Part shown: piece by piece, positions 43,820-56,088 of the stretch
Numbering within the stretch: the stretch's first letter is position 1
Layout: each line of letters starts with the position of its first letter
Notes under the pieces: generated by a model
The model's input: only the letters and a program-made list of their open reading frames with translations
What the model was told of the DNA's origin: nothing
Databases searched by the model: none
Made by a program: the position numbers and the translations under genes
Origin: Massospora cicadina
Taxonomy: Eukaryota > Entomophthoromycota > Entomophthoromycetes > Entomophthorales > Entomophthoraceae
Direction: 5' to 3'
Length of the DNA: 64,000 nt
Assembly (NCBI GenBank): GCA_022478985.1
Contig: JAKSZP010013532.1
Span: forward strand, 21,832-85,831

Positions 43820-46800
43820 ATTTAAATTTATTGTGGGGAAGGCCGACCATGGGATAGACACTTCTGAATATGACTCAGGACAGACAAACTTAGTACCAGG
43901 GGAGGCACCCCAGAGAAGCGATGCTAACTCTTGTTGCCAGCGGGAACGCCACTTATGGGGAGGGGGAGGGAACGTGTGAAGGGGCCGTAGCCACTATTGA
44001 GCACGTGTGGAGGAAGGGGTCTGATTTGATGAACCAGACTGGGAACCAGGAGGAGACCAGCTGTCGACAACGCGGTGGGAGATATCTAAACATCCACGCT
44101 TGAAAGTGGTCCACCAAATGAGACCAGAATCTGTGGACAGCTTCTGGGAGGGTGGGGAGGGAGCCAGCGATGGCATTCAAGACAATCGTGTGGATAGTCC
44201 ACATGGCGATTGCTTTACCAGAGCACAGAGGGAGGGTGGAAGGGGGAGGCCATTGATTAAGCAAACATATCTCTTGACAGACTGAAGGGATGTGTTTGAT
44301 CCTGGCCTAGCAGACGTTGGACTTCGCGCCATATCACTTTAGAGGTGGGGCACTTCTCCAGGCGGTGGAACAGCGTTCCATACTGGCCACACATGACACA
44401 GGATGAGTGTAAAGCGTTAGAGCGCTCAGCTGTATGATACACCCGCCTCAGGCAGCGCCACACATGGGAACAGACTTAAGGCTGCAACAGAGGATGGTGT
44501 GCGTATTTCCAGATAGTCTTTTGGGTTTCAATGGAATAAGGGATGTCCATCATTTCCAGGTAGTCCACCCTGGATAGGACTTGGGGTCGAATGGGGATCA
44601 CGCCATCATAGATGGGTAGCCCCTGTACCTCTTGTGTGAACTGAGGAGAGGGGCGGCCTCTTTGGGTTGTATGTCCACTAATATGAATTCTCCATTCTGC
44701 GCTTCGCATGGAGAGTAGGATTCGTTTGTAGTGGGTTTTAGTCCCGTGAGGACCTGTGGCCGATGTGTGTGATGCGAGGTATTTCATCAGGGAGTGGGGG
44801 TTTGATGGATTGTTGAGGCCCAAGGCTTGGGAGAAGTTGGAGTGGGCTGCGTGGGACCAGTGTTGGGATGGGAGTGTAGGAGTGGTGACGGCCGCGATCC
44901 AGGTGCCCAGGATCTTGGCAGCATGGGCTTTGAAGTCAAGCAGGCCCATGCCACCTTGATGATGAGGGCCAAACATGACCTCTAGCCATACTGGTGGAGG
45001 GCAGCCTGAACAAAGCCATCCTTGCAGCAAGGCATACATGGATTTGAAGAAGCTTGGGGAGAAGGGGATGGTGTGGGCTCCGAACTAGACTTTGGATAGG
45101 AGCATAGAGTTGGCTAGAACAACCCTGCCAGTAAGGGTAGTAGGGTGGGCTCTGAGAGAGGCGATTCGCTTCGTCACGTTGTCCAGTATATGGCACTCCA
45201 TTACTACTGACGCATATCCGCCTGCCTCCATCCACACGCCCAGATGGCGCACCAGTCCTATGGTAGGACGTGGCATGAAGGGGAGCACCAGTGGAGCGGT
45301 GTGTGTTGAGTTAGTAAGGCATGGACGTGGGCGAGCAGATGGGCCAGGTTGGGAACTACTTGCTGGGGCTCAGCAGTTCTGAAACCGACCAAGGAGGATG
45401 ATTTCGGTTTTGGAGGCGTTCAGTGCCGCGTTGCTTACCCGGGAATATTCCTGGATGAGGGCTTCAAGCGCGAGTGCATCTTTGTTATTAGACACCCCCA
45501 CCACGCAATCATCTGCAAATGCCATCATCTTGACTGGGGTTTGGCCTGGCACATGGACCCCAGTGAGGTGGGCATTCACATTTCGCAGTAGTGGGTCAAG
45601 GCTGAAGTTGTATAAGAGTGGGCTGAGGGGGTCCCCTTGTCGCAGGCCCCTTTGAGGGCGGACTACTTCCGTTAGGAAGCCTGGGCCACGCACTGCCATT
45701 GTCGCAGATTCCGTGAGCAGCATCACCCAGTTTATGAAGCGGGAGGGTAGGCGGAATTGATGGAGGCAGGCCCTAAGGTATTCCCAGTTTACTCTATCAT
45801 AGGCCTTTTGTTGGTCCAAGAATACAAGTGCCCCAGAGGCTGTGGACTGACATACATTGCCACAGAGTGCACGTTATCCCAAATTGACCTTCTGAGGATG
45901 AAACTATATTTTTCTGGGGAGATGGTGGCAGATGCTACAGTCCCTAAACGGTTAGCCATGATTTTTGTTAAAATTTTGGTGTCTGTGTTTGTTAGAGAAA
46001 TGGGGTGTCAGTTGGCTAAGTCAAGCTTATCCCCTTTCTTGAAGAGTGTGACAGTAAAGGCCTCATGTCCTCCTGGTAGGAGGCGCATTTCCAACAGGCT
46101 TTGGTTGAGTGAGGCTAGCAGCAAAGGGGATATATATTTGAAATATTTTCTGTAGAACTCATATGTAATGCCATCTGGGCCTGGGCATTTTTGGTTTGGT
46201 GCACCGCGAATGGCTGTCCATAATTCATTTGGAGTAATTAAATTCATTATTTCCGGGTATCAGAAAATGGTGCAGATATGAGCTCGGTCAAGAAATTCCG
46301 CCATTTTGGCTGGCTGAATTGGTTCAGCTTGGTATAACTTGGAGTAATATTTTTGCATTTTAATAGCCACTTCAGCCGGTGTGTCCGCAATGGAATTATC
46401 TGATCTTCGCACCTGTGTGCAGGCCACGCTCTGGCGTGGTGTGAAAATTTTTTTAAAGAAGTATGCAGTGCACTTGTCACCTTTAGTGATGCGTGTGGCC
46501 CTGTATTGGACACAAACCCGACGTTTGTGTTGCCTTTTGAATGCGTTGAGGTGGGCAGCTGCCTCCGCCCACTTCCAGCCCCATGCAGGGCTGTATCCTG
46601 TGGCTGGAATGTTGGACTCCAAGTGGGCCATTTCCGCCAGTGTGCGCAAGATAACTGCCAATGTGGCTCGTGAGCATCTGGAGGAGAGATGGCGATAGTG
46701 GCGGATGGTGTCCTCTTTGAAAGTTGCCCATGTGGAAATGGGGTCCGCGCAAAATGGTGCAACAAACAATTTTGCCAAAGTTGCCTCTTCCACCCACATG

Positions 46801-49095
46801 GAAAATCCTGGCAACGCGAGCTCGGGGGGGGCGGATTTTGTACCAATGTGGGGCCTTTGCAACTGTGACAGGTAAGTGGTATGTTATCAAGACCAGTCTG
46901 TGGTCGGAGAATTCTATTTTCATTGTTTTGAAGTGGGAGATGTGGGGTTGGAATTTTGCCAGCATTAGAATAAGGTTGATGCGGGTCATGGACCTTAATT
47001 GGTCATTGTGGATGTGGGGACGCATCATTTTTTTGAGCAGTGGGGGATGTCGCAGCAGCACATCCATTAACCCAAGGGTGGCTTTTAGAATGCATAGTTC
47101 TACGTGACCCTGTGGGGCGTGGGGTGAGGGTGGCCACTGGTCCGTTGGTGAGGTTAGCCAACAGTTCATGTCACCAACTAGGAAAGAATTGGGGGGTAGC
47201 AGGAGGGATTTGACCGATGAGAAAAATTCCTGATGTTTGTGTGCACTGTTTGGGGTGTAGATGTTGACGATTGTGTGTGCAACATCAGCCCACGAGAAGG
47301 TGACGATGAGCATTTGGCCATTTAGGAATGTTTCTGGGGATGTGAATTTGAAAAAATTATTTTTCTGAATTAGCACCCCACAGTGCTTCGGCCAAAAGGA
47401 TAGAGATGGGAGGAGCATTGTTTTCCAAGCTTCCTCAGAACCTCATGGACAGTGGGACTTCTGGATGGCCAGGATATCCACAGGTTATTGTGTTGTAAAA
47501 AACTCAGTTTCCTAGCCCAAGATGGGGTGGCCTTGAGTCTGGCGATATTCAGCATCCCTAGAGTGAAGGTTTCCCCCATTGCACCTTAGGTGTGAGGGGT
47601 GGGCCCCCAGGCCCACCAGCCTCTTCAAGGTCCCCACGGGCTTTCACAGCAGCACGGGTGATAGCAGCAACGCTATCAGGGTTTTTGTTAATTTTTGCGG
47701 AAAGAGTTGCGTTGGCTTTGGCCTTCACTTTTTGTTTTCCCAACGTCGGATGAATTTTTTGTGGTGTGGATGAGTTCAGTGCACTGTTGAGCGGGGCAAA
47801 AAAAATTTTCAGTTGGGATAGGTCCCAAGTCAGTTTTGACTGGAGCTTGGGTGCAATGATTGGGTGAGATTGAATCTCCCATCAGATCCTCAGATTGAGT
47901 GGCCCACTTGGCATGGGCCTCCCAATCTGATTGGGTGATGAATTCCCGAGTTGCTTCCGCTGCAAAGGTCTCCATGTCCTCCTGGCGTTGAGAGTGTGGG
48001 ATGGTGGTGGTGGCCTTGGCTGCTTCCTCAGCCGCGGCCCTATGGGCCTGCTTGGCCTTCTTCTGCTCCTGCGGGGAGATGGGCTTTACCAATAGGTAGC
48101 AGCCTTGTGCTCCCCATGGGAAAGCCTCCTTGGTGCTTGCGGTTGGTTCATAGTGCGCCTCTCCGCTGGCCATGGCTGCTGAGGGGTGCTCTTGGAATGT
48201 GACGCCCTCCTTGATGGGGCATGCATGCGCCTTATGGCTGAACACGTCACAGTGGGTGAAAATGGTGGGCGCGCTGTCCACGGTTACCCGGAATGGGTGG
48301 GTGGTATGCCCTGCAATGTCAATAAAGGTGGAGTGCGGGATCTGGGTTAGGTCCTTCACAATCTCCTCAGTTGGGGTCAGAACTGCGATGGCTTTGCCAG
48401 TGCACAAGTGTGGCATCAGCGTGAAATGTTGCATTTCGAAAGATTGTATTTTGGCATATATGGCGAGATCATCTTTCAGGTGATGCTCCAAAATGTCACG
48501 TTTTACCTTAGTAGGCAAAAAGTCAAATGTGAGGAAAATTTGGTTTGATTTTGTCCATCTGGTGCATTTGGTTTCGATGACCCATTGCCCTTTGGGGAGG
48601 TTGACCACTATGCGCACTGCTGCAGCCTCGTCTGCTGCTATTTTGCTTTCAAAACCTAGGTCCAGCCAACCGCGCGACATGGAGTGAGGTGCAATGTACA
48701 CCGCGGTCCGGGAAATTTTGTGTACATCTTCACAAAATTTTTCCCATAAGGCCAATTTTTGGATGTCCAGATACACACATGGACTCCAAATTCCACCAAC
48801 AAAAGTGGCTGGGAGTGTGGCGTGTTGATGTACTGGTTGCATCATGCTTGCCACGCGAGTATCTCTGGGGAAATTGTGACCGCCGGTTTTTTGAGATTTT
48901 TTTCTATTCCGCTGGATTCTCTGGGGCGTTTTCAAACATTAGAGGCCGCGGGCCTTCCGCCTGCTCTTCTTGCCTTGCTTGCCCAACTGCTCCCAGACAT
49001 GAGCGCAGATTAATCTCCTCTGTGAGTTTATCAAACTAGATTTAGTCTTGAATTGAATAGGATTGCAAAAGTGTTTGCAACGAGAAAGAAAAGTT
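43820..49095 (-). mobile_element. LINE-A copy 3, full length (5,276 bp)
   Basis: A 16-bp duplication TCCTTCCATTCCTTCA (43804-43819 and 49096-49111) bounds it. Same leader, same ATG (49000) and same 3' tail as copies 1 and 2. It lies in the Gag-like region of Gypsy-2'. Confidence 0.93.
43904..49000 (-). pseudogene. LINE-A copy 3 polyprotein, damaged
   Basis: The ATG at 49000 is followed after about 22 codons by a stop. The longest open piece is 47688-48935 (415 codons), reading through the N-terminal domain (V-Y-L-D-I-Q-K, G-W-L-D-L-G-F) and the knuckle, whose first Cys is Phe (F-T-H-C...H...C) at about 48215-48260. Endonuclease 46483-47418 has Q-S-P-T-V-H type damage at the N-terminus but keeps V-G-D-M-N-C-W and S-D-H-R-L-V. 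RT: G-P-D-G-I, F-K-K-G-D-K-L-D-L-A-N, D-Q-Q-K-A-Y-D-R, R-Q-G-D-P-L-S-P, F-A-D-D at 45508-45519. C-terminal C-V-M-C...H...C at about 44340-44400. Confidence 0.87.
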
Positions 49096-49111
49096 TCCTT
49101 CCATTCCTTCA

Positions 49112-50863
49112 GATTCAGAAAAAATTGAAGGTGGGCAGGGGTTTTTCCCCTAAATCTTTATTATATGTTTCAGCTAATTTATATGCAGTGATTTCACACA
49201 TGGCAGCTTCTATAAATACGGCACCCAAAACAATACATTTTTCCTGAATGGGGTAGGTATCACCACTGATACTCCATTCAATTCAGAGGTTTTCAGGTTT
49301 GGAGGAGTATAGCCCCAATTTGAAATTAAATAGTTCATCTAATATGGTTCCCCCTCCAAAAACTCTTCCCTGGGAAACTTGCCAAACCAATGACAGGGGG
49401 ACTCACTGTGATGGTGTTAGATATTGACTACAGTTGGCTATCAGATCAAGTATGGTGTCATTAACACATGAAAACGCGTTTTCTAACAAGAGTTATATAA
49501 ATTCAGATGAGCCTAATATAAGCCCTTGCAATTCCCGTTTGGAGCTGATTTCTGTATACCATATCACCCCTGAGAACCCGCGATTGACCCCCACTATATT
49601 CTGGAGGACTCAGGAGGTAAAAAGCATCTGAATTTACAATTTGCAAATAAGTATGCTATGGCTGAGGATGCTGTGGGATATGTGTACTCAATGGTGAGAG
49701 TGACCCACTATCCATCCCCTTTTTAATGCAAAACTTATTTTGGTGGCATAAATATTCCTGATAAAGGTTTCACTAGAGATTTGTTGGGTTTATTATGATG
49801 AAAAAATACTGTTATGATTATTTTCTGCTTTTTGCTACTCTTTCATCCCCTTTAGAGAAATTCAAAAAATTATTTTGTGGATACTGGTGACTCTGAATAT
49901 TTTATTGACCAAGACCTAGCTGAATACCTTAAGTCAAATTAATTTCCTGGTGCTATAATTAGGTAAGGGGCCTCCCAGGGTATCCTCATGATGAAGGTGC
50001 AGGGGTTGGTGATTATCAAGGTAGCAAGTACAATTTAGTTGACCTCTTCCTAAAAGGTAAAGATCTACTATAACCATTTATTTTGGGGTGGAGTGGTGAT
50101 TAAAAACTGATGTCAGAACCAAACTTGAATCTGGTATTTGTCAAAGTCTTTGAAGAGTAAAAAGGAATTAATAACTCCTTTATCTGAATTCAACACTCAG
50201 GGCATTTTTATTTAATAGCCAAAGGTACATATGATCAAACTGGCACCTCTGCTGAAGCCCACTTCAAAGGTACCCTTACCCTCCTGTTTGAAAGAGTTGA
50301 AATCTTTGCTTGATGCGGCTTCTTCCAGAGTCATACCAGCTCATTTGGAGTATATTGTGATTTCAAACTCATTGATGACCTAGTTTTCTTTTCCTCCTCA
50401 ATCTACGCTAAAAACTTATGGGAGGAGGCAGCCTTAGATGTGTTTGTTAGAGAGCGGTTAGCAAAAAGAGCTATTTTTCAGTGTACCTCTCCAGTTAATC
50501 CCCAATTCTCTTTGTGGAAAAACACAGTTGGTACTCTACGCCCATGCGTGGATTATGAGAACCTGAATAGTATCACTGTACCAGATCTGCATCCGATCCT
50601 GGTGGAGTCACAAATTTCTCGCTATATGGAGAAGGCCAAAGTCTTATCCAAATTGGATTGCTTAGATGCTTTAATCATATTTGTATCAAAGACGGACAGG
50701 AATAGTTCACCACACTCTGTACCAGAAAAGGTGATTTTCAAATTCTGTATCATGATTTTTTAAGCTTAAAAATGCACCTTCAATTTTGCATTGTCATATA
50801 GATGTGGCCTTGGGAGAACTGTTGGGCGTATGCACTGTGGCCTAAATGGATGAAATTCTAGTG
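49112..50863 (+). pseudogene. Gypsy-2' protease and 5' RT, decayed
   Basis: Y-H-I-T-P-E-N-P-R-L-T at about 49556 aligns with H-Q-I-T-P-E-N-P-R-L-T in Gypsy-2. The protease reads V-D-T-G-D-S-E-Y-F-I-D-Q-D-L-A-E-Y at about 49875-49925. RT includes R-A-I-F-Q-C-T-S-P-V-N, C-V-D-Y-E-N-L-N-S-I-T-V and D-E-I-L-V-F-S (50848-50868; the YxDD second Asp is Glu). The 107-codon frame 50440-50763 is the longest open piece. Confidence 0.78.
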
Positions 50864-51036
50864 TTTTCCATGATTAATCATCAATTCTCCCTGCTTATTA
50901 TCTGTCAGCACAAAGCTTTTTCTTTCCACTTGAACTCACTTTTGAGTGAATTTATAATAAAAGTTTATTCTATTTACTGCCACCTAGCCATGACCTTTTC
51001 CCAATTTGATGTCCTTGGATCTGCCGCCTGCTGCTC

Positions 51037-52704
51037 CAGTGTGGGGCAGCGGTGATCCACCTCCCAGCGTTTTCCACCCAGCAGGGAAACAAATTCAGAC
51101 GGGCTTAAATAGTCTGCCAAACTCTACTGGCTGATTTGTCCCCCCATGGGACTTAGCACTTCACCTTGCGCGCATCCACCTGACTTGACCCCATCCTCTC
51201 GCCCTACCCAAATCCACCATCTGATATTGCCTCCATGTTGATTATGGGCGTTTATTCTTATACTCCAACAAAGTGATTATCAAACTCACCACTACTGCCT
51301 TCACACCGTCTGGCTTTATTGATTTCCGCCCTTATAAGGGCTATTTCAACATAGGCTTCCCAATGGAAGTGGATGCTGCAGCAGCGGCGTTGACTCCACT
51401 CATTTATAAAAATACCCCTGTCCCCACCACCCACACTTGTCTCCCTGATGACACCACTCTAGTGGTGTCAATTGCCAACCTCCCTTCAAATCTCCCGCCC
51501 CAAATTCTTTATGATGAGTTGATGACCAGGCTTTTGTCTTATGGCACTCAGCCCAACCTAGTCTTCATTCCTTCTGGCGTGGAGCGCCTTGTGGGCCCTT
51601 GAGCTACTGCCACTATTATTCCCCACCTCCCTACCATCACCCAACAAATCCCTCCGCATGATCACATCGCTGCAGCACCTGATGATTTCTTTTGGGCTTG
51701 TGTGTCAATTGCTGTTGATTTAATTGTCCCATTTGTTTTGCTCTTGACCACACTAAACAGTCCTGCCCCCATGCCGACTCCCTTGGTTCAATTTCTGAAC
51801 CTGTTTTGGCATCATCTGAATGGGGCGTTTTGTTGCCCCCTCCCACACAACATTCTCGCTTGTTGACCCAATGTGGGAAGTCAGCCCCCACCAAAGCCTC
51901 CAGCTACACTCCCCACCCTGGGCACCAACTGCCCAATCAGAGTCAGGCCTGGACTACCATTCACACCCAAGCGCCCCAGTCGAATCCTACCCTCCCAAAT
52001 TCTCCATCCACTTTTTTCTAAAACCAGAATTCTTGGGGCCTATTGGATGAGGTTGATGAGACAGGTGGAATTATCATGAATAAGCATGCTGTAACTGGTG
52101 AAGAAAGCCCAATCAATTATGATTGGGCTGAATTTTACAATTTGGATTTTGAAAAATCCCTATCCCCCAAATGATATGCTCCTAAACCCAATGCTGCCCC
52201 CTACCAAAGTGACCACCAGCTTGTCATTGCAGCGGTGGCCTCACCCCTTTGCAGCTAGCTCCGTGAAGCAGTGGCCCAATCAATGGATCAGTTTAGTAAA
52301 GGGCTGAGCACAATCGACTTCCCCCTGATTTCCCCAAAGTGACATGGGAGGAAATCTCCAAATTGCTTGATGTTGCCAAAACTGCTGTCGTGCATGTGGC
52401 GAAACTAGCTGCATTTGACCCAGCCTCTAAAACTACCCGCCATTTGCTTTCCAGCTTGGCCCAACTCCCAGATGCCAGCATCAAAGCGGAGCATCAAGTG
52501 GCGGAGTTAATGGAGGCTGTCATCCAAGATGATCTTGAGGTAAGTAACCAATATTTCACCTGTCTCCATCCCCACCATGCCGATGCCCCAACGCTATGGC
52601 TCTCTGCGCTTATCTGCTTCTACAACAACTGTGATTCTTCCCAATTTAATGAGCCTCTAGAAGAACCGCCTGACCCTCCCTCCCCCTCTGCCATGGTGGG
52701 CTAG
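51037..52704 (+). pseudogene. HAL-like copy 2 protein, damaged
   Basis: The frame starts near 51037 (W-G-S-G-D-P-P homologous to G-Q-Q-Q-N-S-P of copy 1, ATG lost). Segments: 51273-51602 with G-F-I-D-F-R-P-Y-K-G-Y-F-N-I-G-F and L-S-Y-G-T-Q; a CX2CX4HX4C knuckle C-P-I-C-F-A-L-D-H-T-K-Q-S-C at about 51727-51770; N-Q-N-S-W-G-L-L-D-E near 52020; S-D-H-Q-L-V-I-A-A near 52220; and 52339-52704 (121 codons) ending S-P-S-A-M-V-G-stop. Reassembled it would be about 550 residues. The first half matches the LINE-A N-terminal domain; the second half is specific to this family. Confidence 0.72.
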
Positions 52705-52787
52705 CAGTCTCCGCTATCTGCCTGGTGAGAGGTTTTTTTGTCTCATTTGTTTGTCGCCCTGTGATGTGGGTTTATCACATTGTATTG

Positions 52788-52825
52788 ACAATGTCCGTCC
52801 CCTGGTCAGTGTGCCTTGAATAAAT
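52788..52825 (+). terminator. HAL-like copy 2 3' tail
   Basis: It contains TGTCCGTCCCCTGGTC and TTGAATAAATTT, matching the LINE-A tail at 39626-39665 in order and spacing. Confidence 0.75.
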
Positions 52826-52843
52826 TTTTCCATGATAAATCAT

Positions 52844-53745
52844 CCCATTAGATTCACCTGCGGCAAGCTGTGGAGCATTTTAGGGCAGCGTACCTGCCAC
52901 TGAAAATCAGAAAGTGTGAGTTTTTCAAGTCCCAGGTCAAGTTTTTGGACAATATCATTTTTGACAAAGGCCACATGTTTACTAAAGACAAGGATAAGGA
53001 AATTCTCAATTGGCCAACACCAACACTGGTTAAAAAAGTGAAAAGCTTTTTGGTTTTTGCATTTTCCTTAAAAAGTTCACGCCAAGTTTTCTGAGGTAGC
53101 GGTGCTTTTAGTTAAGGCTAGTCTGCTCAAAATCAAACAGTGATCCTCTGCACTGGAGGATTCTTTCCAAGCAGTGAAGTGCACCCTGCTTTCCATGTCT
53201 GATCATCCCACGTGGACCCTGAGAGGAAGTTTATAGTAACTAGTAATGCTTCCAAACTTGCAATAGCTGCAGCTCTGTTACAAGTGTGCGAAGATGGAGT
53301 TGAACATTCTATGGGATATTTTTTTAATTAATGTCCTTACATGAGTTTTATGCGCTGTTTATAACAAAGATCTATTGGCGGTAGTGGAAGTACTGACCTA
53401 TTGGTATCATAATTTAAATGATTCTACCCAGCCATTAGGCATTTGTACAGACCACCATGCCCTATTATACTACCGCGGCAATATTTTCTGCCCCTTGGCA
53501 AACCAGCTAGCATGAGACCATTTGACCAACTTATGTTCTCTTATAAGTTTAAAAAGTACAAAAAATAGTTTGACGCTCTAAATCAAAAACCTACTTTATC
53601 TCCTTATCTCAAGAAGGTTGAGTTGCACAATACCCTATTGATAATTTCTCCATGTAGGATTCTGTCCAAGCAACCCACCGCCATGTCATGATGTTAGTTC
53701 ATACTTCTAAGGAGAACCTGGAGAAGTATGGTATGTTTAAATTTT
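52844..53745 (+). pseudogene. Gypsy-2' 3' RT and RNase H, decayed
   Basis: It opens with H-L-R-Q-A-V-E-H-F, K-I-R-K-C-E-F-F-K-S-Q-V-K-F-L (52870-53094), then RNase H pieces: L-L-A-V-V-E-V-L-T-Y-W and C-T-D-H-H-A-L-L-Y-Y at about 53370-53480. All align in order with Gypsy-2. It ends abruptly at the 3' tail of LINE-C. Confidence 0.8.
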
Positions 53746-55140
53746 AAATTTTATTCGGGGAAGGATGGCCATGAGATGGACACTTCCAATAAACATAATA
53801 GAACACCAAGAAATCATAAGGGTACCCCAGAGGAGCCAAAGCTACCTCCTATTGCTAACAGGACCGCCAGTGAAAGGAATAAGGGAGTGTAAGTTGAGGC
53901 ATGTGCCAAAACTGAACATGAATGAAGGAAAGGGTCCAATGAGAGGAACCAGATGGGGAACCAGGATGACACCAACTGGCATAAACGGGATGGCAAATGG
54001 CCAAACAACCAAGCCTGGAAGTGATCCATAAGGTAAGAGTGGAAGCGACGCACAGCTTCACAGAGAGTTGGGGTAGTGCCAGAACGAGCGTCAAGGACAA
54101 TAATGGAATTGTCCATAACGCTATTGTAACAATTAAGGCGTGGATTGAAGGGTTAATAGGGGAGGTCATGGAAATGGAGAAGATGTTCTTAGACAGGCTG
54201 AAAGTCTGTCCTCGCTCCTGGAAAAAGAGGCTCATACCATCTCACAAGATCGCCTGTGATAGCGGACAATCTTTCAAGTGATGTACTAATGACTCATATT
54301 GACCACAAACAATGCATGAAGACTGAGAGGCATTGGGCTGCTCAGCAGTCTAATACACCTTTCTCAAAATCTCCACACATAGGCGCAAATATGTGGTTGT
54401 AACAGAGAATGGTTTGTGTACCGCCATATGTCCTTTTGGGTCTCCAAAGAGTACGCTATGTCCAGCTTTTCAAGGTAGTTCACAAGGGCAATGATGTGGG
54501 GACATTGGGGTACCAGTTTTAAATAACTTGCCCACAGACTTTTTGCTTGAAATGGGGAGTAGGGCGACCCCTCTGGGCGATGTGTCCACTGATGCTGATT
54601 CTCCACTCAGCGCTCCACATAGGGAGGAGAATTTGTTTGAAGTGGGGTGACATACCATTTGGGCCCGCATAAGAGGGATGAGAGGCCAGATAATTAAGTA
54701 GAGAATGGTGGTGGGTAGGATTGCGGAGGAAAAGGACATTGCAAAATTGGAGCAGGCCGCGTGTGACCAGTGTTGGTCTGAGATTGTGGGGTTGGTGACT
54801 GCAGTGATCCATGTGCCAATTATTTTGGCAGCATGGACCTTAAAGTTGAGCAGGCCCATACCACCACTATGGCGAGGGCCAAACATGACATCCAGGTGCA
54901 CTGGGGGAGGGCGGCCTAACCAAAGCCACCCTTGTAGGAGGGCATATAGAGAGGTGAATAAAGAGGAGGGAAAGGAGATGGCATGGGCCATAAACCAGAA
55001 TTTTGACAGGAGAATAGATTTGGCAATCACAACCCACCCTGTGAGGGTATTCTAATGGGCTCTTAGGGATGCAATGCACTTTGTGACATTGTTGAGAATG
55101 TGATGCTCCATTACCAACAAGGCAAACCTTCCTGCCTCCT
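53746..55140 (-). mobile_element. LINE-C, 5'-truncated LINE of the same family
   Basis: The minus-strand tail (CCTTCCCCGAATAAAATTTAAA) lies at 53746-53775. Upstream the frame matches the last third of LINE-A/B: L-E-A-G at the cut, M-A-H-A-I-S-F, L-L-Q-G-W-L-W, M-F-G-P-R-H-S-G-G-M-G-L-L (54470-55030), then a C-terminal C-I-V-C-G-Q-Y...H...C region near 54300. The 5' end stops abruptly near 55140, with no clear duplication, so RT core and everything before are missing. It is the only 5'-truncated LINE among five here, apart from the ultra-short inserts. Confidence 0.8.
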
Positions 55141-56060
55141 GTAGGAATATAGCTAAGTTCTCGCTCGCTGGTGCTTCATGCCACTAGTGTAAGTCCTGGG
55201 GAACGTCCCCTGGGCGTTGATTGGGCCATTTTCCCATTCCTAAGTAAGAAGGTATAAAGAGGATGGCTATACCCCTTGTTACTCAGGGCGATCTCGCCCA
55301 TGTGGTAGATGAGCACTGGGTAACAGCTCTTCCACTTTGGATCCCTCCCCTGGTACCCACACTCACCTCAGCTGAACTGTTACAGAGAATTAGTAAAATC
55401 TGCACTGAGATCGCCAAAATAAAATCAATTGGAACAAAATCAAGTGGCAATCAGCCCAATGTCTGGATTCCAAATGGTCAAAAAGGGATGAAGGCTGATC
55501 TATAGGCCAGATTCTCTGACAGTTTTGATTTGGCTAACACTATGATCAAAAAATCACCCATACCCAAAATTGTCTGATATTACCCCAATGGGTAGGTAAC
55601 ACCATCGGGCACCACTGATAAGGGTTTGAAGCTCCCTTCTGAAAATTGGGTGTTATGGCTGATGAAACGCTTTTGACTGAACAAATGGCCCAGTAGCTGG
55701 GCATGGGTGGGTTGGGCGTCCTGAACCTGTTCCCAACCAAATGGGCCCACCCTATGTGGGGTGGCCTTGGGGGATTCCCACTGCTTGTCAGGCCAAACGC
55801 TGTCATGCCAACCATCAGAAATGTAGCTGAGCCTCAGTTTGGACATTTGAGGTCAAACTGACAGTGACTCGGCCTGCCACTGAATTCTTTAATGTTGGTT
55901 CCCGGTGAACTTATCCACCCCATTCCTAAATAATTCGCTGGTTAGGTCAAAATTGAGGGTCTCAATCCCAGCTTGTCCCTGCATCATTTGACCACTATTT
56001 AATCAGTTGCATTGCACTGAGAAAATTGTTGGTCAATTTTCTTCCTTTTCCTTTACAATA
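55140..56060 (+). other. Unidentified sequence with TATA-like box and coding-like stretches
   Basis: GGTATAAAGAGG at about 55250 is followed by an ATG at 55263 and 80 open codons (MAIPLVTQGDL...). Further coding-like stretches exist on both strands at 55546-55846. AATAAA at about 56059 could end a + transcript. I do not recognise any domain. It could be the LTR and Gag of another retroelement, but no repeat partner is in the window. Confidence 0.3.
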
Positions 56061-56088
56061 AAATTTTGCCTCAAAAACCAATCAATTT

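Larger units (their letters stand above)
50882..52825 (+). mobile_element. HAL-like copy 2: ORF1-only non-LTR element (1,944 bp)
   Basis: It is bounded by an 18-bp duplication with one mismatch (50864-50881 and 52826-52843) that cuts the RT of Gypsy-2'. Its end carries AATGTCCGTCCCCTGGTC and GAATAAATTT, the LINE-type tail. Its length equals the reassembled copy 1 to within 10 bp, so the family has a defined full-length form and is not a random 5'-truncated LINE. Confidence 0.86.
42102..53745 (+). mobile_element. Gypsy-2': old relative of Gypsy-2, interrupted by LINE-A copy 3 and HAL-like copy 2
   Basis: Pieces 42102-43803, 49112-50863 and 52844-53745 read as one + strand element: LTR, Gag-like region, protease, RT, RNase H. 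Junctions are proven by target duplications of the two insertions and by resumption of the same pol order, e.g. V-F-S before HAL-like copy 2 and H-L-R-Q-A-V-E-H-F after it, matching Gypsy-2 across the gap. The element is cut at LINE-C within the region after RNase H (E-K-Y-G-M-F against Gypsy-2 E-E-Y-G-M-F). No integrase or 3' LTR is found beyond, so the right end is lost. Confidence 0.82.
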
